Positions 7,603-14,728 of a stretch of 15,399 nt of DNA are shown piece by piece. Positions within the stretch are counted from its first letter, which is position 1. Every line of letters begins with the position of its first letter. Both the position numbers and the translations under genes were made by a program. The stretch is from Caldifarciminota bacterium (GTDB lineage: Bacteria; Hydrothermota; E44-bin80), in the NCBI GenBank assembly GCA_023127905.1, contig JAGMEZ010000517.1, positions 1 to 15,399 of the forward strand. Direction: 5' to 3'. The notes under the pieces are model-generated. The model was not told the DNA's origin. It worked only from the letters and a program-made list of their open reading frames with translations, and did no database searches.

Positions 7603-7622
7603 AATAGATACATGTAGGTTTT

Positions 7623-7652
7623 TGTAGCCGCAACCTAAAGTTTGCGGCTACA
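7623..7652. repeat. Perfect 11-bp palindrome between convergent genes
   Basis: TGTAGCCGCAA (7623-7633) and TTGCGGCTACA (7642-7652) form a strong GC-rich stem with an 8-nt loop. It lies 20 bp past the metallopeptidase stop, where transcripts from both strands converge, so it could act as a two-way terminator or RNA-stabilising hairpin. No clear T-run follows in either direction. The sequence resembles dispersed intergenic palindromes and may be a repeat element. Confidence 0.6.
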
Positions 7653-7668
7653 TACCACGTCTGCTATG

Positions 7669-7716
7669 TATGATGTTCCCGCATCATATTGAGGTTAGGA
7701 AACCCGTCCTTAAGGA
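7669..7716. repeat. Two further palindromes in the convergent intergenic region
   Basis: TATGATG (7669-7675) and CATCATA (7682-7688) form a 7-bp stem around a 6-nt loop, followed by the perfect 10-bp palindrome TCCTTAAGGA (7707-7716). Together with the stem at 7623-7652 they fill most of the gene-free gap from 7603 to 7739. Either could contribute to ending transcription of the leftward operon. No open frame or RNA gene is visible here. Confidence 0.45.
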
Positions 7717-7739
7717 TAAGGGATAAAGGGAAGAAGTTG

Positions 7740-9392
7740 TTAGAATGATGTGTCTATACCGAGGTGTATTTTACCTTTCATAAACGTTTTCTCTTCACCA
7801 ATTGCATACTCCATCGAGATTATTCCTATGCCAGAGGTGAATTTTGCCCCGACGCCGTACCCGTACTTAAAAAAGTCTTCTGTTGTACCTGTAGTGTATG
7901 TACTTGTTTTGAAAAAAGCACAATCATAGAATAGGTATAACCGAGATTTTCTTGAAACAAGATATCTATATTCAGGACTTACTCGAAGCATCTGGGTTGT
8001 TCTGAATTGCCTCTCTCTATAGCCTCTTAGGTTGTTATACCCGCCAAGAGTATACTGCTCATATTCCGGTAACGGAGGATGGTTCGTCCTTATTGCTTTT
8101 CCTGAAAATAAAACTGCAAAGGCATTATTTGTGAAAAGAGGAAAGACATTGAGCAAATCAAGTGTAAATTTCATCACATTTGTTGCGGCTTTCTTTCCAT
8201 ACTCGGTAAAGAAAATATAATCTACACCTTTTCTGGGATTGATTTGATAATCGAGATTGGAAAACTCAATAGCAGAACCAAGAGAATATTTTCTCGCAGC
8301 TGGTAAATCAATGCATGCAGGGGTAAATCGTTCCCAACCTGCTGAGATATTCAAAGATATGTTAAGGGAAACATCTGTCTTTACCTCGAGATTTGCTTTT
8401 GAAAACGTGTAGAGCGTATCCTCAAGAAAATGAAGAAGATTAAGCACCAGGCTTGACTGACTTCCCAATATCCATGGTTCTTTATAAGTAACGTCGAGTT
8501 TTGTATATGGAGGAATCTGTTTCTCCCATGCTATGCGTATTGCCCTACCGGTTCCAAAAAGATTCAACATTTCCGTCATAACAGTACCAATGTATCCTCC
8601 CTTTTCTTCTTCACGAGATGGGATATAACCGATTATACCACTAAACCTGTTCGATTTTTTCTCCTTTACGGTAATGAGTAGACTAACTGTTCCGCTCTCC
8701 TCTCCTTTTACCAATTGAAAGATGTCCTCAATCTCAATGTATTGGAGCTTATCGAGCCATGCATGACTTGTATATAGTTGATTTTCTGAAAAGTAATCCC
8801 CCTTCGGTATTCTCAGCTGTTTCGAGATGATATAATTCTTTGTAATTGAATTTCCCTGTACGAAAACACCTCCCCACCGTAGTCGTGGTCCCTCTTCTAT
8901 TTCTATTCCAATGTCTATCTTGTTTTGTTCTGTTGTGAAGTTCGAGGGAATGATTTTGGTGAATGGAAAGCCACCATTCCCGTAGAAATCAAGTATTTCA
9001 TCAATTCCCCTCCTGAAATCATCAATTCTGAAAATTCTGTTTTTTCCAATTCCAAGGAGCCCTAAAACTACATTATCCTTTATAAATCGATTTCCCTTGA
9101 TTTCAATGTTATTCAACCTGAATTGCTCACCCTCTGAAATATTCAACTTCAATGTATTATCCTGTAATTCGTAGTATATCTCTGCGTCAAAGAATCCTGT
9201 GTTTTTATATAATTGAAGTATTTCCCGCAAGCACTCATCTATTTTTTCCTCTGTAAGATTATCAGATTTACAGAAGTTTGTGGATTTTATAATTTTTTCT
9301 GTTGAGAAATATTTATTTCCCTTTATCTCTATGTTAGTAAATAAATGTGAAGAGGAAAGGGGAATGAAGAGTAAAATTAAAAGAAATCCCAT
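7740..9392 (-). CDS. Omp85/BamA-TamA family outer-membrane protein with POTRA domains
   Basis: The 550-residue protein starts with a short hydrophobic signal peptide (about residues 1-15). About three POTRA-like modules follow (roughly 17-90, 91-168 and 170-245), seen from repeats such as I-E-I-K-G-N-K-Y-F, I-E-I-K-G-N-R-F and V-F-V-Q-G-N-S. The rest is a beta-barrel with the Omp85 hallmark L-R-G-Y in L-G-G-Y-N-N-L-R-G-Y. It ends in I-D-T-S-F, giving the terminal Phe of a beta-signal. Family members insert or secrete proteins at the outer membrane. This one is shorter than a typical BamA (five POTRA) and is nearer TamA or a short Omp85 in size, so I do not assign a symbol. The start follows TAGGAAAGA and lies 6 bp after the stop of the HNH gene. 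It is the last gene of the leftward operon. Confidence 0.88.
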   Translation of the reverse strand: MGFLLILLFIPLSSSHLFTNIEIKGNKYFSTEKIIKSTNFCKSDNLTEEKIDECLREILQLYKNTGFFDAEIYYELQDNTLKLNISEGEQFRLNNIEIKGNRFIKDNVVLGLLGIGKNRIFRIDDFRRGIDEILDFYGNGGFPFTKIIPSNFTTEQNKIDIGIEIEEGPRLRWGGVFVQGNSITKNYIISKQLRIPKGDYFSENQLYTSHAWLDKLQYIEIEDIFQLVKGEESGTVSLLITVKEKKSNRFSGIIGYIPSREEEKGGYIGTVMTEMLNLFGTGRAIRIAWEKQIPPYTKLDVTYKEPWILGSQSSLVLNLLHFLEDTLYTFSKANLEVKTDVSLNISLNISAGWERFTPACIDLPAARKYSLGSAIEFSNLDYQINPRKGVDYIFFTEYGKKAATNVMKFTLDLLNVFPLFTNNAFAVLFSGKAIRTNHPPLPEYEQYTLGGYNNLRGYRERQFRTTQMLRVSPEYRYLVSRKSRLYLFYDCAFFKTSTYTTGTTEDFFKYGYGVGAKFTSGIGIISMEYAIGEEKTFMKGKIHLGIDTSF

Positions 9393-9398
9393 TCTTTC

Positions 9399-9926
9399 CT
9401 ATAAGGGATCAAGGAAAAGATAGGGACGCCATGTAGGATCTGGGATATTTACAATGTTATGTACAAGATAGAAAAAACGTGGTTTTTTGGGGGATCGGAA
9501 AAGCTCTACCTCTGCTTCTCTTAAAGAGATATCTCCTTTTCGTGTGTTACACTTTACACATGCACAAACAAGATTTTCCCAGGTGTCTTTTCCGCCAAGT
9601 GTTTTTGGGATTACATGATCAACAGTCATGGGACCGATTTTAGTGCCGCAGTACTGGCATTTGAAGTTGTCTCTTTTTAGGATGTTTCTCCGTGTGGGAG
9701 AAAGAGTTCTCCTTGAAATTCTGACGTAACTCTTCAAACGAACAACACTTGGGACAGGAAAACTTTGATTAACAGTGTTCAGGCTCGTACCCTTGTATGT
9801 TTCGATAACCTGGGCTTTACCAAGGTATGAAATAACGAACGCCTTTTTAACCTCAGTAACGCTTAGGGGTTCGTAGTTCTGATTGAGGATAAGAACCTCT
9901 TTTGAAAGAGTGTTTTTTCTTATCAT
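9399..9926 (-). CDS. HNH endonuclease-family protein
   Basis: The 175-residue protein has an N-terminal segment with V-L-I-L-N-Q-N-Y-E-P-L, typical of a widely conserved HNH family, and a C-terminal HNH domain. That domain has zinc pairs C90-Q-Y-C93 and C123-V-K-C126, the catalytic D103-H104 in T-V-D-H-V-I-P, N118, and the final N127. The family is common in chromosomes of many phyla and is usually not linked to phage. Its DNA target and role are unknown. The ATG overlaps the stop of the upstream small membrane gene (ATGA), so the two are translationally coupled. The Omp85 gene follows 6 bp downstream. Nothing in the sequence explains why a nuclease-fold protein is co-transcribed with envelope genes. 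Confidence 0.9.
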   Translation of the reverse strand: MIRKNTLSKEVLILNQNYEPLSVTEVKKAFVISYLGKAQVIETYKGTSLNTVNQSFPVPSVVRLKSYVRISRRTLSPTRRNILKRDNFKCQYCGTKIGPMTVDHVIPKTLGGKDTWENLVCACVKCNTRKGDISLREAEVELFRSPKKPRFFYLVHNIVNIPDPTWRPYLFLDPL

Positions 9927-10273
9927 TCTTCTATATCTTCCTTTGAGATCTCGATTTCCTGCTCGTAATATAAGGTTTTAAGGCCAAAGGGGAGAACAGC
10001 ACTATCTGTGTAACTTACATAAATGGAGATATCACTGTTGTGCCGTGATATTTCAATTTCTTCATCTGTAATGACTAATTTTACTTCTTCTGCTTTATAT
10101 TTTATCTTTCTACGTATTTTAATATCGGAATCTGAGAGGGAGTATTTTACAATTGCTTTTACCTGGTCACGTATTGAACCATATCTGATCTTTGCTCCCA
10201 TTATATTTACAAAAGACCATATGCCGTAAACAATCAGAAGTAAAAGGATGATAGAAAAGATCTTTTTTCCCAT
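9923..10273 (-). CDS. Small membrane-anchored protein of unknown function
   Basis: This 116-residue protein has one N-terminal hydrophobic segment (about 5-25) after M-G-K-K, then a charged, beta-rich soluble part with no motif I recognise. It is most likely anchored in the inner membrane with the rest in the periplasm. The start is well supported by AAAGGGGG about 5 nt upstream. It lies 18 bp after the TPR lipoprotein gene and overlaps the HNH start by 4 bp, so it is a genuine operon member. The overall build (single helix, then a small globular domain) recalls pilin-like or DUF4845-type proteins, but I would not assign it. Confidence 0.8.
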   Translation of the reverse strand: MGKKIFSIILLLLIVYGIWSFVNIMGAKIRYGSIRDQVKAIVKYSLSDSDIKIRRKIKYKAEEVKLVITDEEIEISRHNSDISIYVSYTDSAVLPFGLKTLYYEQEIEISKEDIEE

Positions 10274-10291
10274 TATTCCCCCTTTATAGTA

Positions 10292-11461
10292 TTAATCCCC
10301 GTACCATAAGAGTTGCTGTGTGTTTTTAATCTTTGCATTTGCTCTTTTTATGCCATTACCTGCATATGATGACCACTGTGGATCTCCTTGCGCTTTGCAG
10401 TACCAGACTTTTGCTGTCTTGTAGTGTGAAATTGCAGTCTTGTACTTTTTTCCTGCCCTTGCGCCATCTCCAAAGCCGAGATAAACGTCACCATTCATGC
10501 AGTTAAGTGCTGGGTCGTTGGGGGTGATTGTGAATGCTTCAGTGATATATGTATGTGCCTTACCGTAATTTTTTATTTTAAGATACATATTGACAAGGTG
10601 CATATAGGGATTGCGTTTATTATCACTCTTTTCTATTGAAATAATAATATACTCAGCAGCTTTTGAGTATTCTCTAAGACCTTCATGTGCTTTTCCTATC
10701 TTCAGATAGATTGTTCCAAACTCTGATAAATCCTCTTCGATAGTTTTGTATTGCTCGAGCGCTTTCTGGTAATTTTTACAATTGTAATGTGCGTCCCCAA
10801 GGCAGAGCCGGACCTCTATATCCTTTGGAAATTCTTCTGCCAATTTTGCAAGAAGTGCTACTGCTTTTTCGCATTTTTCAAGTTCGAGGTATATTTTGGC
10901 GAGAGCAAAGGCAATAGCGCGGCTATCAGAATCAAGTTTGTAAGCCTTTTCGTACAATTCGAGTGCTTTCTCAAAATCTTTCTTTTTTTCGTATACATGC
11001 GCTAAACCGTGATATACCGAAGCTTCGAGAGAATCGATTCCCTTTGCTGTATTGTATGCGTTGATCGCATCATCGTATCGGACCAGCTTAACATAGAGGG
11101 CACCAAGCCCTATATATCCCTTTACAGTACCTGGAACCTTCTCGATAAGGTCGTTGTACGTTTCTTCTGCAAGTCCGTATTGCTGAGTTTTAATATACAC
11201 TTTTCCCAGTCCGAGGTATGCATCTACATATTTTGCACTACAGGCAATAGCTTTTTCAAAATTTATTCTTGCATCTTCCCACATTGCTGTTTTTTGATAT
11301 TCAAATCCAATATTAAAATGCTTTTTGCATTCATCTTCCTTTGTTTCTGGCTTTTCTTCTATAACGCCTTTTTTTACTGTTTGAGTGGGTCCGCATCCAA
11401 TAATGAGTGCGAGTGAAATAAAAAGTGCAATAAAAATGAATACCATCGAGTTTCTAAACAT
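10292..11461 (-). CDS. TPR-repeat lipoprotein
   Basis: The 389-residue protein has a signal peptide with a lipobox ending I-I-G-C (Cys about residue 23), so it is probably lipid-anchored in the envelope. About eight to nine tetratricopeptide repeats follow, from about residue 48 to 370, seen from recurring patterns such as A-Y-L-G-L-G-K-V-Y, A-L-E-L-Y-E-K-A-Y-K-L and Y-M-H-L-V-N-M-Y. TPR lipoproteins act as docking scaffolds for assembly machines, for example pilotin-like or BamD-like proteins. Co-transcription with an Omp85 protein makes an envelope-assembly role attractive but unproven. The start has an excellent GGAGG about 6 nt upstream. Thirteen bases separate it from the preceding lipoprotein gene. 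Confidence 0.9.
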   Translation of the reverse strand: MFRNSMVFIFIALFISLALIIGCGPTQTVKKGVIEEKPETKEDECKKHFNIGFEYQKTAMWEDARINFEKAIACSAKYVDAYLGLGKVYIKTQQYGLAEETYNDLIEKVPGTVKGYIGLGALYVKLVRYDDAINAYNTAKGIDSLEASVYHGLAHVYEKKKDFEKALELYEKAYKLDSDSRAIAFALAKIYLELEKCEKAVALLAKLAEEFPKDIEVRLCLGDAHYNCKNYQKALEQYKTIEEDLSEFGTIYLKIGKAHEGLREYSKAAEYIIISIEKSDNKRNPYMHLVNMYLKIKNYGKAHTYITEAFTITPNDPALNCMNGDVYLGFGDGARAGKKYKTAISHYKTAKVWYCKAQGDPQWSSYAGNGIKRANAKIKNTQQLLWYGD

Positions 11462-11474
11462 TATTTACCTCCTT

Positions 11475-11906
11475 CTACTTTCCTTTCTTTTTGTCGTTCT
11501 CCTCTTCTTTTTTCTCCCTTATTGTTCCAGGTCTTATTGTCACTGGTGTTTTGTTGGAGTCACGTGCCCGTGCTTTAACAAAGTAATTTATCTCAGGATC
11601 CTCTGTTGTATAGAATGGTCCTTCTGAAAAGGCTGGTACAATTTCTTTTTCCCATTTACTTATGCTGTCTCCCTCTCCTATTGCTACTTTTGGAATGTAT
11701 GGTTTAAGAACTTCCTCCAGGTTGACGTCATTAGGAGGATAGGTTTTTTTATCAATATAGTGTTCTTCGAGAGCGTTTCTTATTATTTTTATGGCATTCT
11801 GCGCTTGTTGTATCCGTGCTATATCAGCGATTGATCCTTTCTGTTTGCAATTGGTGAATGTGACAATCATTGCAATGGATAGGATAAGAAAAATCAAATA
11901 TTTCAT
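11475..11906 (-). CDS. Small lipoprotein with a pseudopilin-like domain
   Basis: I place the start at the ATG at 11906 (143 residues) because AAAGGAG sits 5 nt before it and the protein then opens with a signal peptide M-K-Y-L-I-F-L-I-L. An in-frame extension to 11960 has no such support. The signal ends at T-N-C (Cys 20), a relaxed lipobox. The segment A-L-E-E-H-Y-I-D-K-K-T-Y-P-P, after a long helix, closely resembles the start of the globular domain of GspG-type pseudopilins. However, the hydrophobic helix carries no prepilin-peptidase site and the Cys suggests lipidation instead. The tail is very basic and acidic (E-E-E-N-D-K-K-K-G-K). It is the first gene of the leftward operon. The pseudopilin-like similarity is my reading of the pattern and could be coincidental. 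Confidence 0.78.
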   Translation of the reverse strand: MKYLIFLILSIAMIVTFTNCKQKGSIADIARIQQAQNAIKIIRNALEEHYIDKKTYPPNDVNLEEVLKPYIPKVAIGEGDSISKWEKEIVPAFSEGPFYTTEDPEINYFVKARARDSNKTPVTIRPGTIREKKEEENDKKKGK

Positions 11907-11950
11907 TACAACTCCTTTCATGATATTGTAATAGTTTAAAAACATACAGA

Positions 11951-11979
11951 AAATTATCATATTTAATAAAATTTGTCAA
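11951..11979 (-). promoter_or_regulatory. Promoter of the lipoprotein-TPR-HNH-Omp85 operon
   Basis: On the minus strand, TTGACA (11974-11979) is followed by an AT-rich -10 region. With 17 bp spacing the box is TAATTT (11951-11956), and with 15 bp it is GATAAT (11953-11958). A perfect palindrome CAAGAA-TT-TTCTTG (11977-11990) overlaps the -35 box and may be an operator or the tail of the upstream permease transcript. The leader to the ATG at 11906 is about 40 nt. Confidence 0.55.
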
Positions 11980-12007
11980 GAATTTTCTTGTGGTTTGTGT
12001 CTCTTAA

Positions 12008-12805
12008 TTAAATTCTCTTCATTAAGGTGGAGGCGAAAAAGACTGCAGCAAGGACCAGAACGATAGTTGCTCCCGATGGAAGATTCCACAGGTAAGAAAG
12101 CCATAACCCTGCTATGGTTAGAAAAATAGCACCTATCGTTGAAAATATAATCAAATACTTCAACCTGTTGGTGAATTGTCTAACAATTGTTGTGGGGATG
12201 GTAAGCAGGGCGATGACGAGAATAATACCAACAACTCTAATGAGCACAATGATGCTTAATGCTACAAGACAGAGTAGGAGCAGATAGAGAAATTTTGTGG
12301 GCACACCTGAGATTTCCGTAAACTCTTCATCAAATGATAGCGCTTGAAATTCTTTGTAGAAAATAGAGACTATTGCTATTATTATAACATCGAGAATAAT
12401 CATAATAATGATATCAGAAAACGGTACGGTAAGAATCGAACCAAACAGGTAACTGAACAAGTTTGGTGCATAACCAGGGGATAATCCAATAAAGAGAATT
12501 CCTAAAGCCATACCTACGGTCCATAAAATACCAATAGCTGCATCTTCACTGATTTTGGCTTTTTTACTAATTGTCCCTATTCCTATTGCTGCAAGTAAAC
12601 TGAAAGGTATCGCAGTTAGCACAGGATTGACTCTCAGCAGGTAGCCTAATCCTATGCCACCAAAAGCGGCGTGTGCAATTCCTCCACTAATAAAAACAAT
12701 CTTTTTAATTACAACAAAGGTTCCAACAATACCACAGGCAATACTGACTAAAATGGCAGCTATCAGGGCATTTCTCATAAATTCATACTGCAAGATATCA
12801 ATCAC
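12008..12805 (-). CDS. znuB: Metal (zinc/manganese-type) ABC transporter permease
   Basis: The 265-residue protein is a polytopic membrane protein of the ABC-3 family (ZnuB/MntB), with about eight hydrophobic helices. Family features include the early [14 protein letters not shown] segment, S-E-D-A-A-I-G-I and [13 protein letters not shown]. The start is a GTG at 12805, supported by GGGAGGG about 7 nt upstream, inside the 3' end of the ATPase gene. The only ATG nearby upstream (12812) is followed at once by a stop. Three bases separate it from the ATPase gene. It forms the membrane pore for the metal delivered by the binding protein. The exact metal cannot be read from the sequence, so the symbol is by family. 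Confidence 0.92.
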   Translation of the reverse strand: MIDILQYEFMRNALIAAILVSIACGIVGTFVVIKKIVFISGGIAHAAFGGIGLGYLLRVNPVLTAIPFSLLAAIGIGTISKKAKISEDAAIGILWTVGMALGILFIGLSPGYAPNLFSYLFGSILTVPFSDIIIMIILDVIIIAIVSIFYKEFQALSFDEEFTEISGVPTKFLYLLLLCLVALSIIVLIRVVGIILVIALLTIPTTIVRQFTNRLKYLIIFSTIGAIFLTIAGLWLSYLWNLPSGATIVLVLAAVFFASTLMKRI

Positions 12806-12808
12806 AGA

Positions 12809-13564
12809 TCATCCCTCCCCCGATGAGCTGTGTGAGGTTTCGTGAGAAATTATCTGCACTGGATATTCATACATTTCAGAGATTTTGTGCATACCTTCCT
12901 TCTTTGACCCGTGGTAAAATAATTTTCTATTAATACATGCAATTTTATCGATGTACATGGAGATAACGCTGATGTCATGTGTGACCAAAATAATTGCAAT
13001 CTCCTTGTTTAGTTCATGAAGTAATTTATAAAAGGCTTGTTCCCATTTCATATCGATGCTTGAAACTGGTTCATCCAAGAGCAACAATTTTGGTTTTGTA
13101 GCTAGAGCCCGCGCTATGAAAACACGCTGCCTTTGACCACCAGATAGTTTTCCGATTTCGGTGTTTTTGAACTGTTCCATTCCAATGTGTTGTAAGACTT
13201 CTAAACATATTTCAATGTCTTTTTGTGTATATCGTTTTCCAATACCTCTTTTCCCCAACCTGCCCATTAAAACGGTTTCAAGAACATTTATGGGAAAATC
13301 GAAATTTGATGTGAAATGTTGAGGGAGGTACCCGATTGACTTCCGAGCTTCAAGCGGTGATTTTCCGAAAATAGTTATTGATCCTTTATCAAATTTGAGC
13401 AGTCCCAGCATAAGCTTCAGGATTGTGGTTTTTCCACCACCATTTGGTCCGATAATTGCCAGAAAATCATTCCTATACAGTTGGAAATTTATGTTTTCCA
13501 GAACGGGTATTGTGTTGTATGAAAAGAAAACGTTTCGAAAATCAACGATAATACTATTATCCAT
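12809..13564 (-). CDS. znuC: Metal ABC transporter ATP-binding protein
   Basis: The 251-residue protein powers the uptake system. It has Walker A G39-P-N-G-G-G-K45-T-T, Q-loop Q82, signature L-S-G-G-Q-R-Q-R (140-147), Walker B L-L-L-L-D164-E165-P and switch H196. The C-terminal segment Y-P-V-Q-I-I-S-H-E-T-S-H matches the usual end of ZnuC/MntA-type ATPases. All catalytic residues are intact. The start has GGAG 5-6 nt upstream, within the last codons of the binding-protein gene, which ends 2 bp before. Gene order binding protein, ATPase, permease is normal for this class. Confidence 0.94.
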   Translation of the reverse strand: MDNSIIVDFRNVFFSYNTIPVLENINFQLYRNDFLAIIGPNGGGKTTILKLMLGLLKFDKGSITIFGKSPLEARKSIGYLPQHFTSNFDFPINVLETVLMGRLGKRGIGKRYTQKDIEICLEVLQHIGMEQFKNTEIGKLSGGQRQRVFIARALATKPKLLLLDEPVSSIDMKWEQAFYKLLHELNKEIAIILVTHDISVISMYIDKIACINRKLFYHGSKKEGMHKISEMYEYPVQIISHETSHSSSGEG

Positions 13565-13566
13565 TA

Positions 13567-14427
13567 CTACTCCAGAGCTTTCGATAATGCGTTCGTTACC
13601 TTTTTCATATTGTTTATATAGTTCTTTTCCAATGGATTAATCAGGATAACAGATCCTTTGATTTCTCTGGCAATTACCTCGGCAGTTTCTTTGTTAAATT
13701 GTTGGGATGCAAAGATAATCTTTATGTTGAGTTTCCGGGCTTGATCAATAAGATATTTAATATCGTTTAATGTTGGTTCTTTTCCTTCAGCTTCAATGGG
13801 AATCTGTTTTAGGTTATAATCCCTTGCATAGTAACTCCAGGCGGGATGATACACAATAAATACACGGTTTGTTTTTTTAGACAGGATTTGTTCAATTTCG
13901 ATATCGAGTTCGTCCAATTCCTTGATGTACGTTTCCTTGTTCGCTGCATAATATTTTTTATTGTCTGGGTCAATTGAGACAAATCCGTTGTAGATATTTC
14001 CGACAATTATTTTTGCGTTCCCGGGAGAGAGCCAGATATGAGGGTCATAATTGTGATAAGTGTATTCGTTGCTAAAAATTTCTACCCCAGAAGATGCATT
14101 AACAAGAAAGATATCCTTATTTGAAGATAGGATTTTATCGAGCCAGATAACTTCAAAATCAATTGGTGATCCAACCTTAACATACATTGTTGCCTTGCCT
14201 ACTGCTACAAGCTGAGATGGAGTTGGTTCGAATGTATGGGGTGAAGCTCCCGGTGGGACCATTGCTGATACAGTTATTTTGTCTCCCCCGACTTTTTCAA
14301 CAAATTCCACCAGAGGAATTATACTCACCATTACAGCAATTTTTCCTGTTTTTTTCTCCGGTTTAGAGCATCCTATTGTAATAAATAATAGAAATATTAC
14401 AAATGATAAAAATCTGTACCATTTCAT
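13567..14427 (-). CDS. znuA: Metal-binding lipoprotein of a zinc/manganese ABC importer
   Basis: The 286-residue protein is a cluster A-I (ZnuA/TroA-type) solute-binding protein. The signal peptide ends with a lipobox I-T-I-G-C20. Three of the expected metal ligands are present: H64 in S-P-H-T-F-E-P, H130 in Y-D-P-H-I-W-L-S-P and H194 in Y-H-P-A-W. The fourth site, normally Asp or Glu in a D-P-L-like segment, reads I-N264-P-L-E. The long His-rich loop of E. coli-type zinc ZnuA is missing; only H-N-Y-D-P-H is present. G-K-E-P-T and S-Q-Q-F are further family motifs. The start codon has only a weak AAGAA in front and lies just after the stop of a Fur-like remnant, whose translation may once have driven it. 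Zinc versus manganese cannot be decided. Confidence 0.92.
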   Translation of the reverse strand: MKWYRFLSFVIFLLFITIGCSKPEKKTGKIAVMVSIIPLVEFVEKVGGDKITVSAMVPPGASPHTFEPTPSQLVAVGKATMYVKVGSPIDFEVIWLDKILSSNKDIFLVNASSGVEIFSNEYTYHNYDPHIWLSPGNAKIIVGNIYNGFVSIDPDNKKYYAANKETYIKELDELDIEIEQILSKKTNRVFIVYHPAWSYYARDYNLKQIPIEAEGKEPTLNDIKYLIDQARKLNIKIIFASQQFNKETAEVIAREIKGSVILINPLEKNYINNMKKVTNALSKALE

Positions 14428-14435
14428 ATTTATTC

Positions 14436-14579
14436 TTAACTCATTACGCGCTCTTTCCTCTGTAAGTAATTTTTACATGTTGAGCATAATCCTGTAAAGT
14501 AGAGGACATGGTCAGTTATCTCATAGTTGAATTGATTCTGTATCTTTCTCTGTAGATGTTTGGCGATGCAGGTCTCAAA
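14436..14579 (-). pseudogene. C-terminal remnant of a Fur/Zur-family repressor
   Basis: A 47-codon frame on the minus strand reads F-E-T-C-I-A-K-H-L-Q-R-K, then F-N-Y-E-I-T-D-H-V-L-Y-F-T-G-L-C-S-T-C-K, and stops 8 bp before the binding-protein ATG. The E-I-T-D-H-x-L-x-F-x-G-L-C-x-x-C pattern is the dimerisation end of Fur-family regulators, including the second CxxC of the structural zinc site. There is no start codon in frame, a TAA (14580-14582) sits immediately upstream, and beyond it lies a promoter rather than coding sequence. The winged-helix DNA-binding part is therefore gone. An ATG at 14588-14590 points into it in another frame and stops after four codons. Position directly ahead of a zinc/manganese uptake operon fits a former zur-type gene. 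Confidence 0.72.
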
Positions 14580-14593
14580 TTATTTGCATAATT
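14578..14593. promoter_or_regulatory. Operator-like inverted repeat over the -10 box of the metal operon
   Basis: AATTAT-TTGC-ATAATT is a perfect 6+6 bp inverted repeat overlapping the -10 box and the likely transcription start. Its placement and AT-rich dyad are typical of Fur-family (Zur/PerR-like) or MntR-like operators, in which the metal-loaded repressor blocks RNA polymerase. The cognate regulator must be elsewhere, since the adjacent Fur-like gene is only a fragment. Confidence 0.5.
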
Positions 14594-14619
14594 ATACCGT
14601 GAAAAATTTACCTTGTCAA
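14591..14619 (-). promoter_or_regulatory. Consensus sigma-70 promoter of the znuACB-like operon
   Basis: On the minus strand TTGACA (14614-14619), a 17-bp spacer and TATAAT (14591-14596) make a perfect-consensus promoter. The start would be near 14584, leaving a leader of about 155 nt that contains the Fur-like fragment. It points away from, and is 24 bp from, the -35 box of the divergent promoter at 14644. Confidence 0.8.
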
Positions 14620-14643
14620 CAATTTAGTTGGTTTCTTTTTCCC

Positions 14644-14674
14644 TTGACAAAAAAGAGGTAAAATGTTATATGAT
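14644..14674 (+). promoter_or_regulatory. Divergent promoter of the small outer-membrane-like protein
   Basis: TTGACA (14644-14649) is followed by the -10 candidates TATATG (14667-14672, 17-bp spacing) or TATGAT (14669-14674, 19-bp). It precedes the start codon at 14729 by about 55 nt, with AAGGAG at 14718-14723. The region between the two divergent promoters is short enough for shared regulation. Confidence 0.6.
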
Positions 14675-14728
14675 AAAGGATATTTTATGTAAACCGATAA
14701 AACAAAATATATCAAGAAAGGAGAAAAG

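Noticed and set aside
11009..11416. Long open frame on the + strand opposite the TPR lipoprotein
   Set aside because: Its translation is Cys/Phe-rich with no motif or ribosome-binding site, and it lies wholly antisense to a well-supported gene.
14588..14599. Short frame starting with ATG just before the Fur-like fragment, as if a frameshift could rescue it
   Set aside because: It stops after four codons and overlaps the promoter -10 region and likely transcription start, so it would not be translated. Even a frameshift would not restore a DNA-binding domain.
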